A stretch of DNA of 64,000 nt from Sphagnum compactum (lineage: Eukaryota > Bryophyta > Sphagnopsida > Sphagnales), in the NCBI GenBank assembly GCA_965153455.1, contig OZ234496.1:15616304-15680303 (forward strand), in the 5' to 3' direction. Shown in pieces: positions 11,299-22,760 of the stretch; position 1 is the first letter of the stretch; each line of letters begins with the position of its first letter. The position numbers and the translations under genes were made by a program. The notes under the pieces are model-generated. The model searched no databases. It was not told the DNA's origin and saw only the letters and a program-made list of their open reading frames with translations.

Positions 11299-12240
11299 CT
11301 ACAAGTGCTCTTTTTAGGGCTTCAAATGCCTGTTGATAATCTAGATTCCACACAAAAGCAACAACCTTCTTTGTTAACTCAAACAACAGAGTAGCCAACT
11401 GTGAATATCCTTGAACATAATTGTAGTAATATCTAATCAATCCTAGGAAAGACCTAATATTGGTAACTATCTTTGGTTTAGGAAAATGCAACACTGCATC
11501 AGTCTTACCAAGATCTGGTTTGGTACCTTCATTACTAACCATATGACCCAAAAACGTGATTTTTCTGCAGCAAAACAACATTTGCTCGGGTTCAATTTCA
11601 AGTTTATTTCTCTGAGCTTGAAGAGTACAGCATCCAAATGTTGAAGATGTTCTTCCCAATTTTCGCTGTGTATATTAAGATTGTCAACAAATATTTTCAG
11701 GAACTTGTCTCCCAACTCCATAAAAACTAATGACATTATTCTGGTGAAAGTATTGGTTGCATTTTTGAAGCTAAAGGGCATGACTATCCAATCATACAAT
11801 CCAGTTTTAGTAATCAATACCATCTTCTTCATATCTTCAAGAGCCATTCGAATCTGCCAAAAACGAGATTGCAAATCCAATGCAGAAAACCAGGCCGATT
11901 TCCCCAATTGGGAAATCACATTGTCAACAAGAGGCATTGGAAATGAGTCCCAGCAGGTCTACATATTGAGTGGTCGATAATTTCCACAGAAGCGCCTACT
12001 TCCAATTTCTTTTTACTAGCAGGGTAACACAACATGCGTAATCAGAATTGCTAGGCCTCATTTTGCCCAAATCTGCCAACACATCAATCTGTCTTTTCAC
12101 CTCTGCTTCTTCCCAACATGATAGTCGACCAGGAAACACTTTACAAGGTGGGAACCCTTGTGTGTCTACGCAATGTTCTCCAACGGTGCAACATCCCAGT
12201 TCCCCTTTGTTCCAAGCAAACACATCTTGGTAATGTCTCT
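11192..12240 (-). pseudogene. reverse transcriptase of element A, active site altered
   Basis: Reading down the minus strand the RT blocks are KRQIDVLADLGKMRPSNSDYA (12223-11996), then WFSALDLQSRFWQIRMA, KTGLYDWIVMPFSFKNATNTF and the catalytic block KIFVDNLNIHS (11937-11467). A further frame covers KPDLGKTDAVLHFPKP and RSFLGLIRYYYNYVQGYSQLA. The second Asp of the YxDD box is Asn, which removes a metal ligand. Stops and shifts separate the blocks. The enzyme is inactive by inspection. Confidence 0.86.
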
Positions 12241-12274
12241 TCTCCCCATCTAAATTATGATCAACCTGGATCTT

Positions 12275-12544
12275 CTAGCAAATCTCCTTCCACCTTGTGT
12301 TTGCATCCTGAGTGTCAGACACTGTTAGCTGCCCACTACAATCCTTGTGAGAGCCACTACTGTCTATTTGATGAACTTGTAGTAGTACATGAACTTCTGC
12401 ACAACTTCTAGATTTAAAGATGGCATGTTTTCTTTCCTCTACATCAGAAATCCACTTAATCCAATCAGCATAGTCGTCAACGTCTATGATTTCTTCTTCC
12501 ATAAAATTATCAACTTGCCCTTGCAGTATTAGTTGCAAAATTTG
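12275..12544 (-). pseudogene. linker between protease and RT of element A
   Basis: A minus-strand frame here contains a run of acidic residues (EEEIIDVDDYADW) and no domain I recognise. Its place in the order makes it part of the pol polyprotein between protease and RT. Confidence 0.45.
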
Positions 12545-13362
12545 CTACGGTCCTTCTATTAGCACCAGATCTTCAAGTACAGTATTCCCAAACTCATATT
12601 CATCACCATTCGATTCAGCCAGTTGAGATCCTTCATCACTGTGTTCGTCATCATCCGTATCATTATCAGAGTTTGACACAGGCACATCCATCTGTTTAGG
12701 CACAATGGGGTCATACAAAGATGGACTCCTAATAGCCACATCCGAGGTTCCACTGAGATGTGTGCTCTCCAAAGCAGCTGTGACATCTCGCATTAGAGTT
12801 TTTGAGTTCATTCTTTGGAGTATATTTACCATAATTAATGGTAATATTTCCACATGAGCTCCTGGTCCATGCTTCACTTGTATTAAACCCCATTCCACAT
12901 CCACGATTGCACCAATTTCTATCAGAAAGTCTAATCCAAGCAATACATTATAACTGTCTATATCCACTACCATGAAGGTCATAGTGCACTGTACGCCTCC
13001 AACCTTGACTAATACATCGTCAATCCTACCCAAAGCCTATGTCACTATTCCTGACGCAGTCTTATAAGTTTCAGAACCGTTGACTAGATGCATTATGCCC
13101 AATTCTCTGACTAAGCGGCCGCCATAACCGACATGGATGCACAGGTATCCACCAGTCCTTCAACAACTATGTTGTTTCTCTCCACAAGTAAATGCAAAGT
13201 TTTGCTCCAATGTGTCTTGTTCATGCAGATTTTCCTTAAGGTTGGAACTGCAGAAACCATGGAACCCTGATTCTCAGTCGCCTCTGAGTCCTTTCGCCTA
13301 ACCAACCTTACCAGACTTTCAAGGTGTTCTAATTCTCCTGGAATCATAAGTATTGTCTCCAT
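12545..13362 (-). pseudogene. aspartic protease of element A
   Basis: The first part (13362-13111) ends in GLVDTCASMSVM, which aligns with the DTGAS active site of retroelement proteases; the Gly after DT is Cys here. A stop follows within the same helix. The second part (13033-12545) has the flap and C-terminal block DSYNVLLGLDFLIEIGA. An acidic serine-rich tail follows. The role would be to process Gag-Pol. Confidence 0.8.
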
Positions 13363-13425
13363 GGGTGAAAGTGAAATCTTTCCTTTTATGAAGTGGGAAA
13401 GAATCTTGGACCTGACTGAAGTGTC

Positions 13426-14519
13426 CTAATTTACACCTGCTCCATCTCCTGCAGCCTCAGGTGTCGGTGTAACCCCTCTTGGTGCTATGTCAACAGGAAT
13501 CCTCCTCCTAGGCACTTGAATGTAAGAGAAAAGATTTTCATTCCCGCAAAGCTTGTTGAGCTGTTGCATGGTCGCTTCTTCACCATTCAACAACACCTCC
13601 AAGAAGTTTGCAGCTCCAAAATGAGGCTTCCCATCCTTTGGGTCCTTCCAACATCTATCCTTATAATGGCCTAACTCTGCACAGAAGGTACATTTTATTC
13701 CACAATTCTCTATCCTGTGAGGCATATCGCACTTGGCACATTTTGGTCGTGACTCATTTAACCTATAACAAGTGGTGGCCAAATGGTTTCCTCCTTTGCA
13801 GATTTAGCATCCCCCAAACGCAATGGAAGAAGATGATGCCTCTGGATTGTGTACAATCCCCTTGAAGAAATTGATAAGTGTATTATTTAATGTAGTGACC
13901 TGTTTCTCCATCATGGTCTCTAACGCCCCCTCCTCTTGTTCCTCTTTCAGAGGTTCATTGGGAGTATGTCCAAGCTCACCCAACACCCTCTCCAGCTCTG
14001 TTGTAGCACCAACTAACTCTTCAATATCTATAAACGTCCTCACAACACATAATTTCCAAATTTCTGGCCTTAATTTAGCCAGAATTCTTCTTTTCTGTTC
14101 GGCATTTTGTATCCTGCCCTTTTGAAACAGTTTGTCGAGACGTTCGAAGTATTTCTGAACTCTCTCCTTGGGTTCCTGTTTGATGGCATCAAACTTCATC
14201 CTAATGTCATCAGCATCTACGTCCCCATACTTCTGTATTATCAGAGTCTTTAACTCAATCCAATCGGCTGTACTGGCTGCAACCTTCTGAACCATTCCTT
14301 GGCCCTATCCTTCAAATGCAGCTTCGCAAACTTGAAAAGTTTATAAGATTGGACGGATATCCACTGCTGCTTATCAGATGCTGCATTGATCTCCTACCAC
14401 ACTGCTAATTGGTACTAGGTACCGGATTAGATCAGGTCAAAAGCATCACGTCCTACTTCTGCCCCTAAGCAGACACACCCACGTCCCTCAGAGATGAGAA
14501 TCCTAAAGCTACCTGAATC
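13426..14519 (-). pseudogene. gag capsid and zinc-knuckle region of element A
   Basis: After the CACTA insertion at 14520, the minus strand encodes capsid-like sequence: KFAKLHLKDRAKEWF near 14330, then YGDVDADDIRMKFDAIKQ and ERVQKYFERLDKLF in 14295-13804. A stop leads into a cysteine-rich segment (13782-13426) with CAKC, CTFCAELGHYKDRC and related spacing, typical of nucleocapsid. Stops and shifts are frequent near 14300-14500. The missing N-terminal part lies at 42098-42864 on the far side of the CACTA element. Confidence 0.8.
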
Positions 14520-14522
14520 TAA

Positions 14523-14800
14523 CACTACTAAAAATTTGCCATTTTGCAACTGCCGTATGCAACTGGTTTGGTTGCATTTTCAGTTGCATGCGACACATGC
14601 AACTGCAAATTCGTCTAGTTGCATAAAACCAGTTGTAGGCGCTTTTAGTTGCATGTCACAGTACGTATATGAGCAAGTATATACGGTTGGGTTATACGGT
14701 TTCATCCACCCATATTCTATACCTACGGTTGTAAGTGCGACTGCATGCAACTACACGGGTTGCGTTCACATTGCGTTACATGCAAATTAGCTCACCCAAT
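14523..14800. repeat. left terminal inverted repeat and subterminal motifs of CACTA
   Basis: The terminal 14 bases match the right end perfectly. AGTTGCAT-like words then recur in both orientations (for example near 14547, 14590, 14617 and 14649). In En/Spm relatives such subterminal motifs are bound by the TNPA protein; that role is inferred here. Confidence 0.85.
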
Positions 14801-15960
14801 TGTATGCGAACACGTGTAGGGTTAGGGTTTTTCATCGAACCGTTTATAGTGCGCCACGTGGCAACATAAAAACTGTTAGATTTAGTTGCATATGCAACTG
14901 CTGACCCATGTTTTACAGTTAGGGTTAGGATTAGGGTTTTTTCATCGGACCGTTTACAGTGCGCCACGTGCCAGCACAACAACCGTTAGATTTAGTTGCA
15001 TATGCAACTGCTGACCCATGTTTTAGGGTTAGGGTTGGGGTTGGGGTTTTTCATCGGACCATTTATAGTGCGCCACGTGGCAGCACAACAACCGTTAGAT
15101 TTAATTGCATATGCAACTGTTGACCCATGTTTTAGGATTAGGGTTAGGCACATGAGTTTTTCATCGGACCGTTTATAGAGCGCCACGTGGCAGCACAACA
15201 ACTGTTAGATTTAGTTGCATATGCAACTGCTAACCCATGTTTTAGGAATAGGGTTAGGGTTAGGGTTTTTTCATCGGACCGTTTACAGTGCGCGACGTGC
15301 CAACACAACAACCGTTAGATTTAGTTGCATATGCAATTGCTGACCCATGTTTTAGGGTTATGGTTAGGGTTGGGGTTTTTTATCAGATCGTTTACAGTGC
15401 GCCACGTGCCAACAGAACAACCGTTAGATTTAATTGCGTATGCAACTGCTGTCCCATGTTTTAGGGTTAGGGTTAGGATTGGGGTTTTTCATCGGACCGT
15501 TTATAGTGCGCTACGTGGCAGCACAACAACCGTTAGATTTAGTTGCATATGCAACTGCTGACCCATGTTTTAGGATTAGGGTTAGGCACATGAGTTTTTC
15601 ATCAGACCGTTTATAGTGTGCCACGTGGCAGCACAACAACCGTTAGATTTAGTTGCATGTGCAACTGCTAATCCATGTTTTAGGAATAGGGTTAGGGTTA
15701 GGGTTTTTTCATCGGACTATTTACAGTGCGCCACGTGGCAGCACAACAACCGTTAGATTTAGTTGCATATGCAACTGCTGACCCATGTTTTAGGGTTAGG
15801 GTTTTTCACCAGACCGGTTGTAATGCGCCACATGGCAGTACAACAACCGTTAGATTTAGTTGCATAGGCAACTGGTGAGTTCCATATGCAACTGCTGAGT
15901 TGCATATGCAACTACTGACCTATGTTTTAGGGTTACGTTTAGGGTTAGGGTTTTCCATCA
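14800..15960. repeat. subterminal tandem array, ~109-bp units with TTAGGG runs
   Basis: About ten units of roughly 109 bp are present. Each has a GCCACGTGGC-like palindrome with a G-box core, the 16-base palindrome agttgcatatgcaact and a run of GGGTTA. The variants repeat every fourth unit: the form with 'aggcacatgag' occurs at about 15146 and again at about 15582, 436 bp apart. Short open frames in both directions here are products of the repeat and not genes. The telomere-like runs are internal to each unit. Confidence 0.88.
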
Positions 15961-16434
15961 TACAGGTTAAATATGTTTTAGGGTTAGGGTTTAGGGTTAG
16001 GATTAGGGTTTAGGGTTATGATGTATCAGGATTAGTAGCATTAACCATTGCCACATTAGCATTAGGAGCACACCTACACCTAGTTTAACTAATGTACATT
16101 ATACATATCAGGTCTCTATTATATTCCTCTAGTGCTGAAAAATCAACCAATAAATATTACACACATAGATTTGTGATTTGCAATTTTGCATGTAACAAAT
16201 CTGCAGTTACTCAACCAACAAATTACCCTTTTTCATAACATTGAAATTCCATCCAATGGGGTTTAATGGCCATTGTTCCAATTACAGCAACTAGGAATCC
16301 ATCACTCTATCAGGTCCATTAAACCTGACAATGTCTAAAATATCATTGACACCCAAAAAAGGCCATAACTACTCAAAATATGTCGGTTTTAGAATTCAAA
16401 AATCAACTAGCTCCCGACCTATAGTGCCCCTAAC
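15960..16434. other. gap with short TTAGGG-like run, no gene
   Basis: The first ~60 bases hold a short telomere-like run (ttagggtttagggttagg). The rest is unique-looking AT-rich sequence with no frame of note. Confidence 0.5.
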
Positions 16435-17852
16435 TTAAGCATGCTTTCGCATTAGACGACCTTCCCATACAGTGCTTGAACCTATTACATCCTTTAACAC
16501 ACATTGTGGGGGATCATCATTCTCATTTGGCACCAACAACGGGGTGTTGCCTTTACCTGCCACAATTTCACTTAACTGGACTCGGAACCATGACTCCTTG
16601 ACTGGCACCCCACGGTGGACACATCCTTGTCCTCCAACACTTGTTATCAGCCCCTTCGCTACAACCTCCGCATCAAGGTTACATAAGACAATTGCTTCCC
16701 CTACTTTAAATTGCACATCAACCAATAAAGAACCTTCATTCAATTTACCATGAGCAATCGATTTAGGAAAATGGAATTTTTGTTACAACATTGTGTCAAA
16801 CAGGGCATTTGTGTTCCCTAGTTATAAATCATAGATACTCAAGAGCATGTTGGTATTAACTTACCTGTTGCCTTGCCTTCTCTCCTACATTCCCCACCCT
16901 TGCACCAATATTAGAGTGTAGCCGACTGCTCACACCTCCTTCAGGTGCTGGCATACTTGCTGCCTTTTTTTGCACTTTCTGCCACACCAAATCCATCAAT
17001 GAATACAAATGTGAAACCATGTCAATGATTTCCCTTGAAGCTTGTATGCACCTAGACCCCAAACAATGTGGGTATGTTCTTAACCTTTAGATTGTAACAG
17101 AAAGAACAACAAATCTAGCTTCCACAATCTAACTTATGTCCTATTTTAGCCATGTAGTTCGTGCAATTCCCAACATCCCACACATATGCCACATTTGATA
17201 TACACTGCAAGAGTACTCCCACAATTGAATAATCCACAGCATTTCGTAGACTCTAACTTTAATGTGTTGGTCATGTTGGGCACTTAGATTGTACCTTTGA
17301 GGGTGGGCGTTGGCGGTTGCTCTCATCTACACAGTCACCGCCTTTGCAAGCTACTCCAACTTCTTTGTCCTTCCCTGACATATTAGGATTATGCCCCATA
17401 TCCTCTCCTATTAGCACATAGTTGGGGATATCGTCTCCTACTAGCACATAGTTGGGGACATGTGAAGGGACAACACCATCCACTTGTTGGCCCACCCCTT
17501 TTCCTGTAGAGATATGATCGGCTTTTGGAGCTAATTGTGTGGCACTCTCAACCACTGTTGTGCCTGACCCTCGTCCATCATGATCTGAATGAAGAACCTC
17601 ATGCAGGCTCTTTGCAACACCAAGAATCTCAGGGGATCCAGTCCTTGAAGGAACATCTACCTCTTCAATGTTTACAGTGGCTGCAATAGTTTTGGGGATT
17701 CTCACATTCACACCATCTTCTCGACATGCTAGCAATTGTTGCATGAAATCTTCTACCTTAGCATTCAATTTATCCATCCCTTTAATAACTTGGGAAACTT
17801 GGCCACTCATCCCTGGCAGCTTCTTTTCAATGGCAGTCATTCGAGAAAACAA
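16435..17852 (-). pseudogene. TNPA-like CACTA gene, C-terminal part
   Basis: Three minus-strand blocks read as successive exons: 17852-17271, 17062-16856 and 16743-16435. The first begins with a heptad-like stretch (MTAIEKKLPGMSGQVSQVIK) suited to a coiled coil. The last resembles the C-terminal domain of En/Spm TNP1-type proteins, with GEAIVLCNLDAEVVAKGLI and a basic end near WEGRLMRKHA. The family match is weak and rests on pattern and position. Such proteins bind the subterminal repeats and help transposition. Exon boundaries are not settled. Confidence 0.5.
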
Positions 17853-19033
17853 ACTGGGAGATTGTGATGCCTGCCCAATAAACCCATCAAAAGATCCTTA
17901 CAATGACAACATAAGTATTCCACCTATTAATTACTATCAAACTCATGAAGGTAGAAATAAAAATGAATATCTAGTCTAGAGCAAATCAGAAACTATGAGG
18001 TTCAATCAATGCAAGCGGTTGCAGATTGAGTCGGACTGCAAATCATGAGTAGCTCGATTCATTCAGCTGGCGAGTGGCACTTGCAAGCTAGTGCCGCGAG
18101 CTGGGAAAGGAATACCAGGATCTCTCACCATGATATATTCCAAACTCTACAAAAGAAGCAGCCACTAAAGCGGGCATCCAAAAAGACCCAAAGTTCCAAA
18201 ATTCTCAAATGCAAGGAGATCATGTACACAAGACCTTTTAATTCCGCAAGCAACAAAACAAGAACTGCAGCAAATGCTGCACCAGAAAGAATAATAAAAC
18301 ACAAAATGTAGGTCTCCTTGATTCTGTGCAAAGCTGCCATCAACCTGATCATCATCTCTGAATAGCTACTGGTACTGCAAAACGAACCACCACTTACACA
18401 AAAACAAAAAAACAAAAGAAATCAAAAATGAAATAAGAAATGAAAAGGAAAAACCTAAAAAAGAAAGAGGAGCTCCTATGTGAAGAGATTAGCTAAATAG
18501 ACCGCAGAATTTGTACCCGAGGGGATACCGATGCAACATCTATACACACGTTAGCCAAAACAAAGAAATAAATTGTCTAATCTGAAATCTAACCAAGAGA
18601 TCAAATCTACAGCCTCTGCAACTTTGAAGCCTTTTCAAAGTTGCAAGGGCATCAGATTTGATCTCTTGGCTGGATGTTTAAACAATTTTGATCTCTGCTT
18701 TAGCCTCTGGTGTGATTTGAAACCTTTTTTGAAGAGAAGCCATTAAAAGTTCAATTAAGCTTGGGGAATGAATTAGAGTGTTTGCCACTGCCAATAGAGT
18801 CCTTGGGAGCATTGAACAAACATTAGACCTCATAAGGCACCTGAAAGATATTGAACTCATATGTGAAGAGGTGAAACTAAAATGATTGCATAATCAGTAC
18901 TCAGTGGGCATCCAATGGTTGCTTAAGGACTAATTGACCAAATATGAGGAACAAGTTATCTACGAGGAAATCTAGCCAAGAAGATAAAATCTGAAGTTTC
19001 TGTTACATTGACAACACAGAACTCAACTTATCC
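17853..19033. other. CACTA internal region without a clear gene
   Basis: A hydrophobic minus-strand frame at 18125-18415 (with ILSGAAFAAVLVLLLAE) could be a membrane segment of a captured exon or chance. A hairpin lies at 18593-18669. A word resembling 18586-18628 recurs in diverged form near 18968-19012. I do not recognise a gene. Confidence 0.4.
18593..18669. repeat. inverted repeat with 36-bp arms and 5-nt loop
   Basis: The arms 18593-18628 and 18634-18669 pair at 31 of 36 positions, beginning ccaagagatcaaatct and ending agatttgatctcttgg. A transcript from either strand would fold into a tight hairpin. Confidence 0.8.
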
Positions 19034-19447
19034 TTGAATCCACAGGGTCATTATGCCACAGGTGACACAGTACCTGATGATATCATTTCCAGGACAGATA
19101 CTAGTAAAAGTAGTGAGGGGATGTCACTTGGTAAGCTGTTTGGAAAGGCTACACCAGCTTCTGCTGATGATGGTACTGTTTTAGCAGACTTTCTGGTTGA
19201 GGTAGGCCATGCAATACCAGTGCTAATCACATCCCTTCAATCAACCACAACCAAGACAGAAAGGGAAAGGACAGGGAAAGACAAATGAAACAGCTAGGAA
19301 AACTCACTGGGTACCCAGGTGTGCCACTAGATTCTAGTCCCACAGCAGCCATCTCAGATATTGATGGGCTTCGGCGATGCCTGGATTTCTACATTCACCC
19401 ATTTCAGACATCATTCAGTGCTCAGCATTGTATGTGGCATGTGAGTG
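19034..19447 (+). pseudogene. unidentified captured gene fragment
   Basis: The first frame (19034-19288) reads SLGKLFGKATPASADDGTVL and ADFLVEVGHAIPVLITSLQ, then a lysine-rich end. A second frame, one shift later near 19285, continues as KQLGKLTGYPGVPLDSSP, DIDGLRRCLDFYIHPF and ends at about 19450. The composition and the continuity across one frame change look like genuine coding sequence. I cannot name the family. It is oriented against the flanking TNPA-like gene, which fits capture of a host exon. A frameshift or an intron separates the two blocks. Confidence 0.45.
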
Positions 19448-19509
19448 CATAATAACTTCAACATATTGTAATTTCCATTTGGCCATCACAACGGAGTAGG
19501 GTTTTAGGG

Positions 19510-20515
19510 TTAATTTGCCAATTTTGCTTCTATAGCTGCCTTACCACCACGCCCAAGGTGGCTTACATTTGCAACTGCCCCTCTTACACCAACCATGTGT
19601 TCACTTTTATTCTTGGTCTCACGTTGTTGCCAATATGTCACTAATTTCTCCCATTGTTCTCGGTCCACTTCAAGTGGGCAGGCTTTGGCACCTTTCTGTG
19701 CATACCTTCTTTTTAAGCATGCTCTTTCTCCTTTCATATATCGCCTTACACAATCCCTAAAGCCAGCCCCACTTAATTCACCACCTACATATTCAAATCT
19801 CCCATCCAATTGCAACCGGAGTCTAGCCATGTCTACAGGGTCCTCTGCTGTAACCCTAACCACTGCCATGTTCAAAACCCGAGGTGCTAGCAACCTAATC
19901 GCACCATCCCATGCATCCTTCCCTTCACATGCACCATCAATTTTGCCATGCCTTGTCACTTGCACCTTATGGCCTGGCAAGCCTTTCTCCTTTCGTTCTT
20001 GGGCTTCAAATTCTATAGCTCGCTTTGAAGCCCGTCGTTGCATACCCCTTTCAGCGAAAACCTTGGGCTGGGCATCTACTTCTATTTCATTGTCCAAGGC
20101 CATGTCTGGTGCTTGCCCGCCCATGGGTGAATGTGGTTGCACCCTTTGACATAGCCCCTGATCACACACACCCCCTCCTTCACCCCATGTTGATTCATAC
20201 ATGTTGCTTGGAGCCCTTCCACAAGTGGCACAACAGTTTGTAAGTCCCTTGTGCCCAGGGCTCAATCTTACCTTCCAATTAGGACATTGTGACACTTGGC
20301 AAGAACTCCACTGTCTTGTGTGCCCACATTGTCCAGCATTCCATGTGCATTCTGAACTTCCAACACCATGTTTACATGCCTGATTATTGCACCTTGCAAA
20401 GTCACCACCATGCTTGCGACTTTGTACTGCTGCCGATGTGGTCTTTTGTAGCCTAGTGGCATTCACCATATCGACAAGTGGTGGGGTTTCAACCCGAGCT
20501 TTCTTTGATGTTGCT
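19510..20515 (-). pseudogene. TNPA-like CACTA protein with Transposase_24-type domain
   Basis: The 319-residue frame starts with a cysteine-rich region (CNNQACKHG, CQVSQCPNWK, CCATCG at about residues 27-84). It is followed by a basic stretch (RRASKRAIEFEAQERKEK) and a C-terminal domain with RDCVRRYMKGERACLKRRYA, EQWEKLVTYWQQRETKNKSEH and a basic end. The last part fits the plant En/Spm Transposase_24 family, where a tryptophan pair and K/R-rich helices recur. The gene lies divergently to TNP2. The start is uncertain because exons upstream (22761-23733) may belong to it. Confidence 0.6.
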
Positions 20516-22760
20516 TTCTTTTCTCAAGCACACACACAACACGTTATACATAGGGAATGGGTAGAAGCTAGGAAAACATACAGTCTGCTCATATATTGTC
20601 AACATGAGACATGTAAATTCCAAAAAAACAGAGATTCGTAAATCAAAAACAAAATTGGTGAGCTTTTCCAATGTTCGAGCTTCTCTTACATGCTCTTAGG
20701 ATCTTGCAAAGACTGAGCTACAGGTTTGACCATCATATAGCACTTAACTGGAACCAGTGTTACGGATTACATAGATGACACCTCTATATGAAACAGAACA
20801 AATTTTGGCAACAAGTTTGAGGTGCTTTTGCCTTAACCTTCTAAGCCTGTTGAGAGACTTTAATTAACCCTTTACATAACACAGCATGATCAGCAAATTT
20901 CTGAAAGAAAACCACTTCATATTTGCATTACTGAAATCATGGAGATTTATAAGATTATTTCTGGACATGAAAGAAAACTTGATACAAAAGAAAAACTCTG
21001 ATGAACAAAAAGGGCACAATTCTAGATCTTAACTGAAAGCTTGAAGACACTCTGGATAAAGGCAATAATTTCCAAGAATAGTGATAGACTTTGCAAGCTC
21101 TGAATTTAAAGAAATTATTACAAGCTCAAGCAAAAATCTCCAATCTTGATAAAGGAAATCAAGAAAAAGTGTACTACCGAGACCCCTACAACACCACAGA
21201 CCCATGTGTTTGGAATACGGAAGTGGTCCAATGCACACCTACTGGATCCATCATTGGCTTGTGAGTTCTCCATCCCTTTCTACACCATGTTTAATACTAG
21301 CAACCTCAACCTCTGTACAAAGAAGAATCAGAAGAGGTTTGAACCAGTAAGGAAGCACGAGTCCTCTTCTGTACAAACAAAAGAACTTTGGCCTTCCACT
21401 CACTTAATACATGGCCAACATCAAGACCGAGAACAAAAGGAGAAAACTCAGCATTCTACTATGATTGACACTGTAAATAACATAAATTACCCCTTTATCT
21501 GAAAACGGATAGAGGCTAGTTGAAGAATTAAGGTGTTATTGCCTAAGCCTTCTATCATAGTTGAGAGACTTAATGTTGAAGACAGACAAATGAGTATTGG
21601 CAATTACCTTTTAATTGGGCCCCATTTTATGTTTCCATTTCCAAATTTTTGGAGCTTATGTGCTGTAACATGTAAACCCACAAGACAATACTAGATGTTC
21701 TACAAGTGGCTATCTCTAATGTGCAGTTTAAGAGCCAGTAAGCACATATTAGTTCTCCTGTAACAAACGGGGCATTTGGACCGTAAGACAAGCACGCAAT
21801 CCCTAAAGAAAAAAGTGATTTGCAAACTCATCAGGGAGACAATTCTAGGATCATTAATTATACTTCTTCACATTCTTCAGGCACAAAAGCCCACAGAGCA
21901 TCACATCTCTTTACAGTGTGGCTTGTGTAGTTGGAACACAATCTTGACAATAATACATCTACAGTCAAGACCAATGTCACTGCTTCTTGAGGAATCTTGG
22001 AGGGGGATAAAATGCAGCATTCAGTTTAGATATGATGTCAGAAGAGAAACAAGAGAAGAAAGTTCTGTTTGTCTCTGTTTATGTTATATCAAACTAGATG
22101 GTGAATGCAAAACAGGTGTGCACCAAGTCCACAGATGATAAGGAAGAGAGTGGTTGATCAGATTACTAGCAAAACAATCCATCTGTCAAGAATAAACCAG
22201 AAAAAAGATCTCTGAAAATCTTTAAGGAATCTGTAAGGAAACAATACACTACTGCAGCAAAAACATGACGTTTGGATGATTGGATTGTTGGAAAAAATAA
22301 TCATTCACACATGAGATTGCATCAAAAAACACAAAATCACACACACCAGACTGCAGGAAAACACAAAATTGCACACCAGAAAAAAAAAATCACATACCAG
22401 GCTACCAAAATCAGACACCAAAATTGCAGCAAAAGACACAAAATCACATAGTACCAGATTGCAGAAAAAAACACACAGCAGACATAAAGGGAGGGAGCTC
22501 AGGGCACAGAGTCAGGCTGAGTCACAAAGCCTGTGGGGGGGAGTCTTTTTAATGTTTGTTAACATTTTACCAGAATTTGTTTGTTTGTTTTGTTGTAGAT
22601 CTTGCCTACATGTTTTTATTCTGATTTAGTTTCATTTGCTTGAATAAACTTCAACTCAATACGGACTAGCAAGGCTCATATAGGACCAATCAGAAATTTC
22701 ACAGATATTGTGCCTTCAATAATGTTGTTACTTTTAGTATCTTTGACATCAAAATGGACC
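20516..22760. other. CACTA internal region, degenerate repeats
   Basis: No gene is recognised. Two diverged copies of a short block sit near 20820 and 21512 ('aggtg...ttgcc..a.ccttct...gttgagagact'). An imperfect run of A-rich units containing 'acacaaaatcacac' spans about 22325-22480. The region could be introns or untranslated parts of the TNPA-like gene. Confidence 0.45.

Noticed and set aside
14776-15616. Similar 60-78 codon frames on both strands
   Set aside because: They are translations of the tandem repeat, occur in both directions and share no codon-like conservation.
14800-16020. Telomeric repeats suggesting a chromosome end
   Set aside because: The GGGTTA runs are short, variable and embedded in each 109-bp unit of a CACTA subterminal array, with transposon sequence on both sides.
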